Source of the DNA: Rhynochetos jubatus
Lineage: Eukaryota; Chordata; Aves; Eurypygiformes; Rhynochetidae
Reading direction: 5' to 3'
NCBI GenBank assembly: GCA_027574665.1
Contig: CM050653.1
Span: forward strand, 15,460,664 to 15,524,663
DNA length: 64,000 nt
Position 1 is the first letter of the stretch. Each line of letters opens with the position of its first letter. The notes below the pieces were generated by a model. It searched no databases. It had not been told where the DNA came from and was given only the letters and a program-made list of their open reading frames with translations. A program made the translations under genes and the position numbers. Shown here piece by piece: positions 39,401-53,600 of this stretch.

Positions 39401-42400
39401 TACCAGGGAGATTTTAGTCTCCAAGGATAGCAGCACAACATACTTAATGAACTCTTACCTTCTACTATTTCCTGTAAGAGAAAGTGGAGAGAGATGATTT
39501 ACTAAGGAAATCTGCATAATTAGGGTCCATCATTTCCTACAGACAGGAACATCACAGGCAAAGCAGATCACTTTCCCCCACCCTTTTAGCAATTCTTCTC
39601 AAGTAGCTGCTAGCTCCTCCACCTCTGGGAAGGGTGAAGGGAGAACTAATGCCAAAGATACCTTCACAAAGAGACCTGCCTCCCCCTTTCTGCAACTGCA
39701 GCTGCTCCCCCAGCTTTATAAATCCACGTAGTTTCTGCTTGGGAATGGTAGAGTTCAATTTAATTTTCTTCTACAATGTGTGGCTTTTATGTCAATTTAT
39801 AAATCATATACCAACCCCAAACTGAATTTTGGTCTGGCAGCTCAACAACAGTACAGTGATCTGCTGAGGTCTTGTGTTTGCCAGGATCTGTCCAATGCCA
39901 TGGGAATGGCACAGACTGCCATCAGATCAATCCTTGAGAACAAGTCTCAAATTCTTGCTTTGGCCAACTTCATATTTTGCTCTGCCTTTTTCCCAGCAGA
40001 CAGGGTGACCACTGTGTGCTCTTCACATGGAAGGGATTATCCAGCCTGTGGTCACCAAATGGCGAAGAAGGAGGGGAAGGGGATGATGAATAGTTCAAAA
40101 TTGTGAGGGAGAGATGTTAGAAATGTACAATCATAATTTATATATTTCATATTACTTTATCAGAAATTAGTGGCATATATTTCTTAACATTAAAATAATT
40201 TCTGGATAGTCCTTTAGTATGAGGTGGAGTTCACTGTTACCAAAAATGAGAGGTACCACTCTACTCCACCATTCCCAACTGCAAAGCACTACCACATATG
40301 TAGGGCTAGCTATGACACATATTTGGGCAACCCTTCTCCCTTTCCTCTGCTGGTTTAATTCACTACTCTGGCAGAAAACAAATTCAAGGAAAGTGGAGAA
40401 AGGGAAGGGAGAGGGTTAGAATTCTGTTGGCTCAGTGAGTTAAAGCAGCCCAGAGACACGTCTAGAAAATAGCAGAGCAAGTGTGGAGGAGAAAGTAGTG
40501 CCTTAAGGCTATGAACAGGGGAGAGATATAGTGGAGAGGAGACCAACATTTCAATAGCAGCAACTCTTTTACAGTCTCAATTGCTCTTAGGACACAACTC
40601 TCCTTTGTAACAGGTAGTACCAGTCTAAGAAAACTGTAAGTTAGATCATCATCACCATGGGTTTGCTTTTAAAACCATTTCAACATAAAAATCACCTATA
40701 AGCAAAGGCTGGGAGAGAGACTTAAAATGTGCACATCAGGCCTGAGTTTACGTGCATTCAGTCTCCGAGTGGCTTAGCAGAATCAGGGCTGGAATGCCTC
40801 ACTTGAGCTTGTCTGCTGGAGTGCTCTACCTTCCAAACGTTTTCCAAGGTTCTTCTCAGTTGGGTGTTTGCATTTATGTCCTATTCTGTTATTCTGCTGT
40901 TGTTTTTATTGTTCTGCAAACTAATAGAAAAGGCTTGGGACTTTGATTGCTTGATATGTTTAATATAGTATTTTACCTTTTTATGTGCTTTTAAGATAAA
41001 TTATATGACCAGTGAACAACATAAAAATCTTCAAAAGAAAATCCTCTGAATAGTACACTTTATATAGGGTTGATCAAATTAGGAAATCAAACAGATTTTC
41101 TAGAAAGTGTTCTTTTGACAACAGATGATCATAATCTCAACTACCTGGTAAAGCACATGGACTGTACACTTTCCAGTTTGCTTTTATTTTTTTTCTCTCT
41201 TTTTATTACTAACATATTGAATTGTTTTTTCTCCAGCGTTCATCCACCTTTCTCTGATTAGTCACTCAACATATTATCTAAAGAATCCGTGCCACACTCA
41301 AGTCCAGCAGAAGTGGGAACTTTCATAAGTCATGTGAGAACATTTCCTTGAAAGGGTCTAAGACTTAATCAGTTTGGGTAATTTTTGTATGCAGTCTTAA
41401 ACACCTCAATTTTGCACTCAGCCTTCAAAAGTTAGAAATCACCTCTCTGCATTTCACTTTTTAAAATGAAGATAATGACTCTCAGTTCCACAGTAGCTGG
41501 AAAACATACAGCTACATCTAAACCCTGTGCTGTATCTAAAGACAGATTGAAATGTTTTATGCTTTTTTTTCCCCTCTAGTACTGTTAATGCTGTTACTGC
41601 TTTGCAGATCAATACCAACTTTTCCTAAACAATGGCGTACTTTCTAAATCAGGGTCCTGTTTTGGGTAATAATAAACAGTCAGCTTATGTTAGCTATTTT
41701 TGTGATGTGACTAGTTCATTATAAAGTATTCACTGGCCCACATCTGTGGGGAGGGGTGGATTGCAAACAGGGGGAACAAATGGCAGTCTGCCACTCACAG
41801 AGACCGCAGACCTCACTGCTTTGCCCAAAAAGCAACTGCCTGAGACTTCTTATCTCTTTTAAAGTTTCGCACTGAATCGAAGACTTCGACAAGAACTTCC
41901 TGTCCCCCTTGTAAACATCCCTCACCTAAAAGCTGCTGGAAACTTGTGGCCTTCAAAGGTGGGATTTGAATATCAGCTCTCCCCGTGTGCCACTTTGCAA
42001 TACAAAGGAACCTCTGAGCTCTAATTGTCAGACAAAAGAGACTGTCTTAACCTACATAGTCCCTTTAATTGGGGTCTGCTTGTGTATACACCAGTGACCT
42101 TTAATGGCAGGCCATTAGCACCTTTAAACATTACACCCTGATTTGTTTAGAGTCTGTGTGCAGAAAAGGTTTTCAGTATTAAAGGTCTCTTTAATCTGTG
42201 GGGAAGGATAATAAGACCCATTGCCTGGAAACAAAAGTCTGCGGAATCTTGTACCTGCTCGTTTCACATTGAGGACATCGTGACCCTAAAACACCTTCCT
42301 CAAGGCTGGTGTCTCTTGGAAGATAAAGCCCCTTAGTGTTGACAAAATTAAACCAGTAAAGAGGAGTAAATAGCAGGAAAGGAGTGTCAGCTGTAGAGGG

Positions 42401-43896
42401 ATATATGGCTGGCCACAGGGCTGTTTATGTCTCAGTTAACAGACCTTAGCTGAATCCCTGTAACTAGCCTTCACCGGGGCTTCATTTTGCTATATGGGCT
42501 GGATCCTCTCTCCTGGCTACAGCCCCTTGATCCCCATGCATGTCCTCCCTGTCCAATGGAACCACCACAAGTGCTTGTGGGGCTGCAGACTGAATTGAGC
42601 AAGGGAAATCCTTCTGGGAAGAAAAACACAACTTCCCCCTCTGCATTCTAGACTTCGTATCAGGTGGACCAAACTGAATTCATGCAGTGATGGGCTCATG
42701 ACAAGACCTCATCAGAATCAGGGAGAGGACCCTTGCAGGTGAGAAGTAAGTGTTGTGGGATAAAGTGTTTCAGTATTCTTGCCAAGCACTTAACCTTGTC
42801 TTTAATATGTTGTTTTGCAAGGTGAAGTGGTCTAGTTTCAGTTTTAACACTGAAATGTTCAGATTACTTACATGCAAAAACTGAAGTACAAAAACCAGTG
42901 AAAGGATAAGAGGTTAGTCTCAGTCCTCTGGCCTGGCCTCCTGGTAGAGGATTTCCATTGCCTGCAGCTTTCCAGTGAGAAACCCCTGCCTCTGGTTATT
43001 GACAATCTCTAAGTAAGCATTAGCTTCCATATTCCTGGTGAGCATGACTAGGAAGTTATTTTATGGTCCATTTAAAGGGAAGTGATCTGAAACTGAAATT
43101 GGCGTGAATAAGGTCTATAATGCCACAGTTGCAAATCTACTCCTGTTTGGTCAGGAAAAAATTGTCAATTTAAAATGTAGTATCTTTTATTATGCTTATA
43201 TGTTGTTCCCTTCTGATTCACCTGATGATTCCCCTAATAATTTCCCCACCACTTTGTACACTTCCAGGACAGGCCTATCTGGTCACCTTTTGGTCTCTAT
43301 CACTGATGTTCCAGAGACTAGCTGTCATTTCCCACTTTATACTCTGGCACAGAAGCACATTTTCCATTTCCACAGACATTTCTGTGATGGAGACTCTGGG
43401 ATCCCACCTATGCCTTTAGATCTCTGATCACTGTGAGTCTCCCATCTATCCCCTCAGGAATGCCCATAAGGATTTTCAAACTCAGTACTTAGGAGAATAG
43501 CAAAAGCCTACCAAGCCTGAAAACATGGAGTTTGACAAGCCTATCGCACTCCAGGTAGATGCCAGAAGCCCTTGGGCAAGGACTTTGAGGAGTGAATAAG
43601 AGATACTAGCCATCATTCCAGTGCTGAAGATGCCACAATTATTTTCAAACAGGAAGCTGGTACAGTCTGCAAAGGCATCTCAATTCATACTTTGCTGCAG
43701 ATTCTGCACCTGGCTTGGATAAGACTGGGAAAAACTGTGTGGGCATCCTCAGGAATTCAGGACTCTGCCAGCCAGGAGCTTTTTTAGCCCGTTCAGCACA
43801 ACCTTTAGATGCTCCTTCTTACCAACACACAAACAGCTGGTGCCACTTAAATTATGGTGGTCTGTTATGGGAAAATGTTCCTTTACCTTCCTTTTG
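36443..43896. other. Unassigned stretch, no gene seen
   Basis: About 7.4 kb without a recognised gene. Overlapping frames on both strands at 39030-39500 and 39550-40110 (up to 109 codons) do not resemble known proteins. At 41440-41490 ATCACCTCTCTGCATTTCAC followed by AAAATGAAGATAATGAC may be a MIR fragment, too short to call. The stretch 41940-42330 has a compact, repeat-free composition with TAAT/ATTA-type words (CTTTAATTGGGG, GGCCATTAGCACC) and might be conserved non-coding DNA; so might 37440-37660. Confidence 0.4.
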
Positions 43897-43937
43897 CTTC
43901 TTATTTTCTTTTCCTTTCCCTTCTTATTTTCTTTTCC
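43897..43937 (+). repeat. 23-bp tandem duplication, pyrimidine-rich
   Basis: CTTCTTATTTTCTTTTCC occurs at 43897-43914 and identically at 43920-43937, joined by TTTCC, giving a period of 23. It lies in a longer pyrimidine-rich stretch (about 43879-43952). Confidence 0.9.
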
Positions 43938-46900
43938 CCTGGTCTCTTCCTCACATAAAGGCTGCTGGCCAAACCCATATACAAAACTATCCTCCCTTCT
44001 CCCAAACTTATCTGGCTTAGGCAGACACCCAGGTCCCTTCAGATTCCAAAGTTTTCATCATGCATGGCAGGAACCAGCCATGCTTCGTGCACTCCTTTTC
44101 CTCCCAACCTCCCCCTGACTTCCCCAGGCTGCTACACTCCAAGTCAGAGTTTTCAGTTATCCAAAGTCCAGTTGTTTATCATACCAATACCCACCAGGGC
44201 TCCTAGAGGAGTCATGACGCTGAGAACCAGCCTTATTTACTACTGTAGCCATTGGAGAGAGCAAACACAGGCCTGAATGCACGAGCTGCTGACCCCTCCC
44301 CTGCCAAAGCCCAGAATAACTATTTTAGGAGAGTAAAAACACAGTTAGTCACCAGTCACTGCAGATAAGCATTTGTAATCTGACAGTGCTGGGTCATGTT
44401 TGCTTGGGAGATAAGGTGGAGGCTGAGGTGCAGGAAGTACTCTGGCCAAGCTGTAATGTTTGTGAGGATGCCTGGCCTGTCCCCAGTTCCTGAATTAGTA
44501 ACATCCCGTTTGAAACCCTGCAAGAGCTCTGGTGGCACCAGTCTAAATATTGCAGGGCAAATCTTTGCAAAGATGCTCTTTTGCCGCACCAACTGAGGAC
44601 ATGGCATTTATAACAGGAATTATCTGTAGTCCTGTACAAGCTGTAGGACACTAGTACAGGCAGCCTGCCTACACCACCCCTACTAAGGATCCATCACCAG
44701 CTGGAAACTCTCCCTTTTTTCCTCCCGTGCAAGAGCATCATTCACAAAACAATGAGTGTCCCACACTGGGAAATGTCTGGGGCCTCAAGGTGCTTATCCA
44801 GAACACCTACTCTTGAGGCAGAAAAGAACTCCCAGGCATAAAATCTCTCAAGAAGAAATATTTGTGAATATAACAAATTGGAAATGGTGGGGAGAACAAG
44901 AACTTCATTCACAGGCCACTGAAAAAGTACAGGAAAATGTCTGCTTGTTAAACTTCCCACCTTTCAGGGTTGGCAACATAAAACATGTTGGTGATTACAG
45001 CCACTGAGCATCTTGCTAACTTTGAGCCAAATAAGAACAGTATCCAGCAAGAGCTTGTAGACTCCCAACAATTCAACCTCTGCTTTCCAGAAAAGTCTAA
45101 TGGGTTTTCACCAGAGGCAATGGCAAGGCTTAAAGAACTAGGAGTCTCTGGGTTTCCAATGCTGACCCCATTCAGCTGGCATGGTAAAGCATAATAAGGT
45201 AGATAGAGAAGTCCAAGAGGATGCTCTGCACCCAGTGAGAGGGTAAAATTGCAGGGTGAAAAAAAAAGATAAGTATTTTACACTGTGTTGTCCTACCTTC
45301 AATAAACAAGATGTCCTTACCTTGACCTCAACCTCTTAAGATCATTTCAGCCACATACAGTGGTGCACTACACCACTGGTGAGACCACAGCTTTGCTGTG
45401 GCAGGTGGGGACAATAGCAACACCTGGCTATCTCACTTCTAAACATGTTTGAATAATTTCATTTTCAACATTCCCCACCTTGGCACTTGTAGCAGGTGAA
45501 GAGGGCTTTCCTCACCATGCATCCATCACTGAAACATCCCAAAGCCCAACTTGTTGGAACTAATGCTATTCTGCATTTGAGCTAAATTGTACCCCCTTCA
45601 CTTTGCTCTTCAATGGGCAGCTAAATCCTTCTTTTTGTATTTATTTGTGTTACACCTATGCTTTAAATCCCTGCCCAAGTATTCATTGTCTGGTTTTGTT
45701 TTAGAAAAAAGTACTTTTGTTGTGATTCAGAAGGTTATTGTTCATTTCACCCAGCAGCTATGGAAATCAGTTGATGAATGGGGTTTCCATGTAGTGGCCT
45801 GTCCATTTGTGGCAGACAGACCTAATGTACTTGGATTGCTGGCAGTCAAAGGAGTTCACTTACAGCAAACACAAATTTCACATGGGAAAAGATCAATAAT
45901 TAAAAATTATGATTAACAAGGGAGGTAGAATAACAAAAGACATCCACAACCAATAGACATGTGTGCCAAGCTCTTCATAATTTATTGGCCTTTTTTTGGA
46001 CAGGCAAACACATTAGACTTATTTTTATGACTGCCCACATTTTGCAATAGGAAGCACCATGGCTTTCAGAAAGCTTGTGCTGCTTGGCAGATGTTGCCAG
46101 CCAGTCTGTGGTGCTTTGGCCTTAACACCATACCTAAAGGAGCTCTTCTTAACGATCATGTTCACCACCACAGTCAGTGAGTGTAAGGAGGATTTCTCTG
46201 CTAAATGCAGACATTTATAGTGACTGTGACCCCGGTTGCCCTTAATAGTGGGTATCTGGTCAATATGTCTAGCTCTTATGGAAGCCTATGGTGAGCGGTC
46301 TGGCTGCAGATGTCTGCTATGTGAATAACTAATGTAAAGTGAGATGAATCTGAACTTGGTTGTTAGCACTACAATATTTTCCAACAAATCTACCTTTATT
46401 TTTCTGCATCCTGAACAGACCAGAGAGACTATCAGTGCAAGCCATCTTCATTAAGTGTCTGTTTACATTCCCATTTTTGGGCAGATTGTTATCATCCTTC
46501 CAGAAAAGCATGTAAATGTCTGGTAAACAGCATATTTCAGAAATCTCTTGGCCACTTAATCTTGGAGATTTCTGATTAGTCACCTCCAAATATCCCATAA
46601 ACACCAAGGAAAATATCCTATATTGCAGGAAAAAAGATAAAGCACAATTCATGGGAATCTTTCTTTCAACTTGAACAGATTTTAGTTCACAGCCAATGCT
46701 TTCAAACAGAATTGCAATTGGACAGCTGTCCATTTCCATGATATTTGCTAGTCTGGGACATGGCTGGAAAGGATCTTAGATATTTGAATTAGTGGGTAAC
46801 TACTGCTTTGACTGATTTGGCTATTTGAACTCACCAGATGCAAATGTGGACATTTCAGAAAGCACCTGCTGTCTCCAGGGATATTTGTGAAAATGAGGTG

Positions 46901-49900
46901 CTGTCTCTCTTGAGGCTTATCTTGGCAAGCAAAACTCAGTAAACCAAAGCCAAATATTGCAAAACATCTCTTAATCTTTTACATGTCTGCTTTAAAAAAA
47001 TAATAAATGTCTGTGAGACCAAATGGATCCTAATTAAGTCAAAGCAACTGAAGGGTGCAGAGAGAGAGAAAAGAATTTTTCAAACAAGCTATTTTTGGGT
47101 TTGCCTTCACAAAACTCTTTTTCTTTCTCTCTCTTTGTTTATATGGCTGGGCTCAGCCTCAGCTAAAACAGCTGATTCCAATAAAGAAGTACTGGCAGCT
47201 TTCAGACCTGCTTTCCCCCTTGAATGTAAGAGAAAAATAGAAAAGAGTTTGCAAACTTTTCCAAGTGGACCTGGAGGGGCTCACTTTCTAGAATCTGAAT
47301 GTCTGGCAAAAGAACTCCTGCTAATTATAACATCTCGATGTTCTCAGCTTCCCAAACCCTTTCCTGGCCTTTCCCCAGAGCAGGAGAAGGAATGTGTAAG
47401 ACTCCTATTGCCAGTGAATGGTAAACTCAGGAGCCCCCATTCCCTTCCTCCAGCTGAACCCACACCTGCCTTGGACAGGTCAATCCATAACAGCTGTGAA
47501 ATGTATGTTTCATCCTTGTAGCTTGGAATCACTGTGATGTGAGACCACAGAAAATTGAAAGCCTGTATCCTGCTAAGACAATTTGTCAGTCTTCATTTGC
47601 AGCAAGCTGTGTGGCAATGCCACTGCTAGTTAAAGGGTCAGTGTGACTTTCATTTCAGACTACCTGTTCTTTTTGAGGGTCTCTATGCATTCCCACTCGT
47701 GGGATATAGAATTCCTTTTGCAACAAGCCACAGACCTGCCTTGAAAAGCTAAGCCCCTAACAGAGTGCTTAAGAATGCATGCAAGGGTGACTTGATTACC
47801 TGCTCCTTGTTAGGGACTCTGTCTTCCCGATGGCTGCATTGCTGCAGAAAATTGCAGCTGGAAATCTGGCGTATATTTTCAGACTAAACCTTTCCTTTGC
47901 TTAGGCAGACGGATTATGAGAAAATAGCTAAATGTTTTTGGCTCCTTAAATATTCTCCATAACAATGCATTATAAAGGACATGATTTGTGAATCTGGCCA
48001 AACAGCACATGAGTTCATTGTGAGAGGAGCATGAGGCATCCTGCTATATATGTCTCTAGAAAGCTGGGTACAACAGGGATACAATATGATTCTGGGAACA
48101 GATGAGCATCCCCCCAGGGACTCTGATTTGGTCTGGGACTGAGATGTCCCAAGGAAGAATTACACAGCTGGTCTCACTTCCTTTTCCTAATGTATCTGTA
48201 GCACATCATCCTATGCAATCCCTTGGACATCGCTATGTACCCGTATGCCAAGAGAATCAGCAACTGCCCAGCTAAGGCTGCTTTTTGCAGTCCTTTCTGT
48301 ACAGCAGAATAGCAGAAGAAACAACCTAACCCAGACAGCTTATCTTGTAAAAGAGTCTATTTTTGAAGCAAGAGTTTTACAATGCTTTCTATAATTATTT
48401 TTTCTTACTATTATTTTCATTTAAATATTATGCCTTCTACCAAGACCTAGTAGTTTATTTTTCATGTTCTATTTCCTCTCTGAACATTATTTTCTGCCCA
48501 TTTATTTCTCAAGTTTCCCTTTTTGTTTCTTGTTCTGTATGTGTACTGACTTATTTATACCATTAATGAAAATGACAAACAAGCATGGAAAATGAAAATA
48601 TAGCAAAACATGTTTCAGCTACCATCTCAGAGGGGAAAAGGAGAAATAAAATAAAATGATATTACCTTCTGAGCCCTGATAATGGGTCTGTATTTTTGCA
48701 TGTATTCTTCACCTTTTTTTGCTATTCCTACCTTCTGATATTTGTTTGTAACTTGTGTCCCAGGCTACTAATACATTATTCAAACAATGAGTATCTCCTA
48801 ATTTTCACTATCTTCTCTGATAAGCTTGAGCCTCTTTTTATCTCAAAAACTAAGCAAATGAGCCTGTTTTATTTTTATATGCTGTTTGCTGAGCCTCAGC
48901 TAAGCTTCAGGTTTGAAATACTCAGACTTACTGGAACCATAGGTTTGAATACAAGCAGGTTAATCTTTCCAACATACGAAATTGAAGAGCAACAGTTGCT
49001 CAAAAAATAAACTCTTTCTGAAAAGTGCCCCTGAAATGACAGGATTTACATGGGCCCCCTGAAGTCGGGTTTTCTTAGAGGACTTCTCAGAGAAGATGGG
49101 TCAGTTCTGAAGACAGAGTCCTTCACAAACCACAATCTTCCACTGGCAGGCTCCTTTTTTTATTAGAGCTCAGAAGATAATGTGTGGGTCTGCACAGATT
49201 CCTGCTGTATCAGTACAGCACAAAGAAAAAGGTAGTTTCTCAAGGGAGAAATGAAGCTAGTTAGTATATCGTAAATCCAAACCAACTCTCTAAACTCCAC
49301 CCAAAAATCAATAAGCAATCAACATAGATCACAGGGTACCCAAAATACAATCATCTCAACATTCCTCCACTGAACAGTTGGAACCCTTTTCTCTGTACCA
49401 ACAAAATTATACCAATGGATTTAAGAAGCAGAGTTTGCATAAATCATTGTAGTGTGGGTTTGCACCTTTATATGAAGATTACACCTTCTTGCCCACAGGA
49501 GCTGTTCCAGCTACCTCTATGAGAATCAAGGAATAACTGAGAATAAAATCAGACTATCCACTGTTAAAACAAAACCAAATTGATGACAAACACCTGCAAT
49601 CCAACAGAAAGATACATTCTTTGTAATAATCCCATTTAAAAAAACTTTTGTCTGGTTTGGGCATTGTGACAGGATGCCAAACTGGCTACTGTGGGATTTG
49701 GTATATACACCATTGCTCTATGGGGAAATCCTCAAAGAAGATCAAAGACAAAACAACCAGCTTTTATTTGGGGAAAAGAATAGTAATGCGACTTTTCAGA
49801 TAGGGAAAAAAAGTAACCAAGGACAAATGAATAAGGTGGGTTTTTGCACACAATCTCTTTCCTTATCCATTACATCCTTGCTTCCAGACAAATCCTTTAA

Positions 49901-50651
49901 TATGGAGTAGCAACAAACTCTTCCCTGTACCCTTGGGATACTAGCAAAGTTCTTTTCATCATCTCTAAGTCCTGTCTGATTTCTCTTGGCACCATGTCAC
50001 AAGCTTCTGGCTCCCCATTCCTTTACCAAGTTCATCCTGCACTTCCTCCACCACTTTGTATCCAAAGGTACTCATAGACCTGATGAGGAAGAACCATCTC
50101 CCCTTTCCCCAAACCCCACATCACCCAGACATTCTCTTCAGGGAAGATACATATAATTGTGGAGATACCAGTAAAGCAAGTGCCGTACAACACAAGCCTC
50201 AACTACCTTTCATATATCGATGTGGCAACACCAGCCAAGCCCGGGAACAAGGATTTAACTGTGCCATCTGAAGCAAAGAAAAGATAAAGCTAATGTGTGG
50301 ATGTGCACAGAAGGCAAGCTATCCAGGTGTTCCTACCAGCACCTTCAATATCTTGTTTCCAAGCTGAGCAGGAGAAAAAGAGCAGGATAAACAAAAAATA
50401 CCTTACACAAAAAAGTAGTTCTCAGAGGAGAGAAACCAACAGTCTGACATGACTCACTATTACTTTCTCTGGGTAAAGAATAAGCACAGACCAGCACACA
50501 CACTTAGGTTTATAGGTATTTTAACAGTACCACATGAACAGCCAAATGGATACGCGTAACTGCTCTGACTGCGTCCATCAGTAGACGAAAAGTCATCTGC
50601 CAGCTAAACGAAGTCAGTCTTCACATTGTCCCCTGATAGGAAGCTTTAATT
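43938..50651. other. Unassigned stretch, no gene seen
   Basis: No gene recognised. The frames at 46329-46739 (136 codons, -) and 47135-47521 (128 codons, +) are long for random DNA of this composition but show no domain, signal peptide or family likeness. From 48380 to 48560 the DNA is T-rich. The stretch 47620-48000 is repeat-free with words such as TAATGACTT-type and CTCCTTAAATATTCTCC and is a weak candidate for conserved non-coding DNA. Confidence 0.45.
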
Positions 50652-50686
50652 ACGTATATGTATATATGTATATTATATATGTATAA
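50652..50686. repeat. TA/TG alternating low-complexity tract
   Basis: About 35 bases of alternating purine-pyrimidine (TATATG, TATATA words) with imperfect dinucleotide repetition. Short and imperfect, so it is at most a degenerate microsatellite. Confidence 0.8.
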
Positions 50687-53600
50687 CTGAGTGTATACCC
50701 AGACAAAATGTGTAATTTTTGTCTCACTGTGACCTTGTCAATAAGCTTCATAAAAAATGTAAGGGCTAACAAATACCAAAGCTTGCCAGCCTGCCCACCC
50801 ATGTCTCATTAACACAAGCCATATCACTGCCATTTTAAGCAAAGCTGCTGGCCTGGGCTCTTGAAGTAACTGTTCCATTTACACAGGACCTGCTGCCTCC
50901 TGCTAGGATTTAATAGCTGTGAAACTCGAGTTTTCAGCCTCCAAGTCATGGCCCAAATGTCACCAATCTCTTCACTACTACACAGAGCATGACAAGGACA
51001 TAAATGAAGCGGAAATATAGTAGCATTTCTGAAGGAAGATATTGTACTAGCCCCACAGAGGTGATGTTCATCTGAAAGCAGTCTGATTTTCCTCCCGAGT
51101 ATCTCATGTCAGTCATGGAGTAGAGACAGGTTCCCTCCTATATATCTGTAACCTAAAGCACCTGGGGGATCTGGAAAACCCTATGGACAAGAAATCTTTT
51201 CTTTGCTTCCAATATTGTGGTGGCATTAGAGTTTTTGCCACAGTTTTGAAGTAATCAGGTAGTTCTTGCTTGACAATCCCCTAGTGAGGGCTCTGCCTGC
51301 TTTCTGGACCTCTGGAACTGCTCTGGATGAAACCAATCAATGTGATCTCCAAAGGCAGTCATGGAGAGGGATATCGTGGAGTCATCTCCAGATCTAAATC
51401 CATCAATATAGTGCCCATGGAAGGATAAATTGTCTTCCTCAGGGTTCAGATACAAGTTTCATCTGTCTGTTAGAGCAAGCTATCAAAACAGGAGTTCAGT
51501 GCTGATGGTAGACCTGTGACCAAATTTCTAATTACCAGGCCTAAGGGAAAAATATACCAGTGTCCAAACTTGATCTTAGGTCAAACAACTTAAAGACTCT
51601 TCAGACTCCAAACAACAGCTAACTCGCACCATCGGCTGCCAGAAAGCCCTACACCATAGCGAAGCAATGAAACAGAATGCTTCCCGGCTCCCTGCCTTCT
51701 CCTGTGGCTCCTCTTCTGCCGAGACAGAATGAGTCCCTAGCCACCTGTCAAGTCACGCCTTACCTCCTGTACTCTTGGCATCTCGCTTTTTTTCTTCCTA
51801 CGTCACACGTGTGCCAGCAGAGCTGGCCACCCAACAACTTCTGCTGTGAGTCATCCCTCTGAAAAATACTGCAGAAGGTCTTCAATCCTTCCAACCATTT
51901 TAAAGATGCCTTCAATAGTTTTTACAGTTGGTGGTATTTTTTTAAAAGTCATGAATTTTTTTGTCTGTTGCTAATCTGAAAAGAAGGTTAAAAACTCTGT
52001 GAATATATATACTGCTGAAAGTTCTATCGCTGGTGTATGTTTAAGTAATCACAAAGACCCATGAGAGGGCCAAGTGTCTCAACTTCTAATTGTGAAAGCA
52101 AAAAACTTCAGAAGGGGAGCAGCTGAGAATATCAAGGAATTTGGCAGTGTATACATTCTGGAAACAAATGATTTTCATTTCTTTCAAGGGTAAAAGAAAT
52201 AGGGGAGAGAAAAAAAAAGCCTTTTACAATAACTTTAGAGGTTATACCTCAACCTGATGTTTCAGTAATCAAATACTTTATCAAGCAAAAAGAGATTTTA
52301 ATTTGCTATTTTAAAAGCTCCCCAGCTGGAAATAGTCTAATCTCTAAAGGAAGGAGTGCCAGATGCATAGGACAAGAACAGTAAAAGCTCTAACCCAGCA
52401 GTCTTCCTCTTATCTTCACTGGTAAGAGGAAATGAATGACTCAGCAGATCAGAGAGGGAGAAATGGAGTGTGTCGCTCCAGTAGTTCTAGAACATATGAA
52501 CCCAAAAAAGTGTCTGAGTTATCAGTCAAACTTTTAATGTTAATAAAGAATTTCATTGGAAGTCAATGGAAGGATTTCAAGTTTGACAGCGTAATAAGCC
52601 ATTTTTTTTGTACCAGTCTTTATTTTGGGTCTTGGTTTAGTAATAATACTTTGTTCTCACATGGTGTTTTTCATAATTCGATCAGAAACTACCAAGGAGT
52701 TTTGTATTTTTACTGCTATTAAGTTGAAGAAAAATATAATCTAAAAATGAAGTAAATCTTGTTTGATAAGACATTTCGAGAGCTACAGGCCAGTGCCATG
52801 TGATCTAGACTGAAAGAAAAAACACAAACGAGTTTCCATATTTGCCTTTGATTGATTAGATTGCACTGTTCTTGCAAGGATAAGCATGTTAACTGAGATA
52901 TGTTTCTTAAATGCCAGCAAACTGTCAAATACTGTAAGATTAATATAGTATTGAAAAAATATTTAAAAAGAAAAACATTCAAGGAGAGAAATAATCAAAC
53001 CCTGTTTAAAGTAAAATTCCAAAGATTTCAGAAAATTTTAGATAAATATTTCATACATTAAAGGGTCAATTCCATTTCTTTTAACCATCAGTCTGATTAT
53101 AAAGCTGCAAATTTCACAAATTCTCACAAGTTTTCAAATATTAGTTGCTTTCACACTATCTGGAATGTTCTAAAAACACAAGACTCATTCAAAATATTTT
53201 GGTATTTTCACTTGTGGTCATAAATACATGTGATAATTTAAAAAATTTTGTTCTACGTTGAATTAAAGATATTGACTAAAGCACATCCAGCCTGCTAGAG
53301 AGTTGAATTTTTAAACCTCCTTCTATTTATTTAACTTTGCATGGGTAAAGTCTACATAATATATTTCTGGTTACCTGTACCCAGAATGAACCCAAATTAG
53401 GGCCCTTACAATTTTCCCATTTCTCCACTGTAAATAACTTGGGAAACTCTTACTAGTTGACCAGGTACAACAATCTAAACATCACAGGAGGTTCTTTCCA
53501 TTCTTAATTTAATATTTTAAATGGCAGTCTCTACAAGAAAAAAAAAAATTACAAATGAATAGTCCAAATAAGCCTCATGAGATATGCAGAAGGAGACATC

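Noticed and set aside
41440-41490. Possible MIR fragment
   Set aside because: Only about 45 bases fit the family order, too short to separate from chance.
46329-46739. 136-codon reading frame on -
   Set aside because: No domain, no family likeness, no splice or promoter context; this length can occur by chance in 64 kb.
47135-47521. 128-codon reading frame on +
   Set aside because: No recognisable domain; an overlapping minus frame is also open, typical of non-coding DNA.
51255-51455. 66-codon minus frame that reads like plausible protein
   Set aside because: No known match, no continuation on either side and no convincing splice sites.
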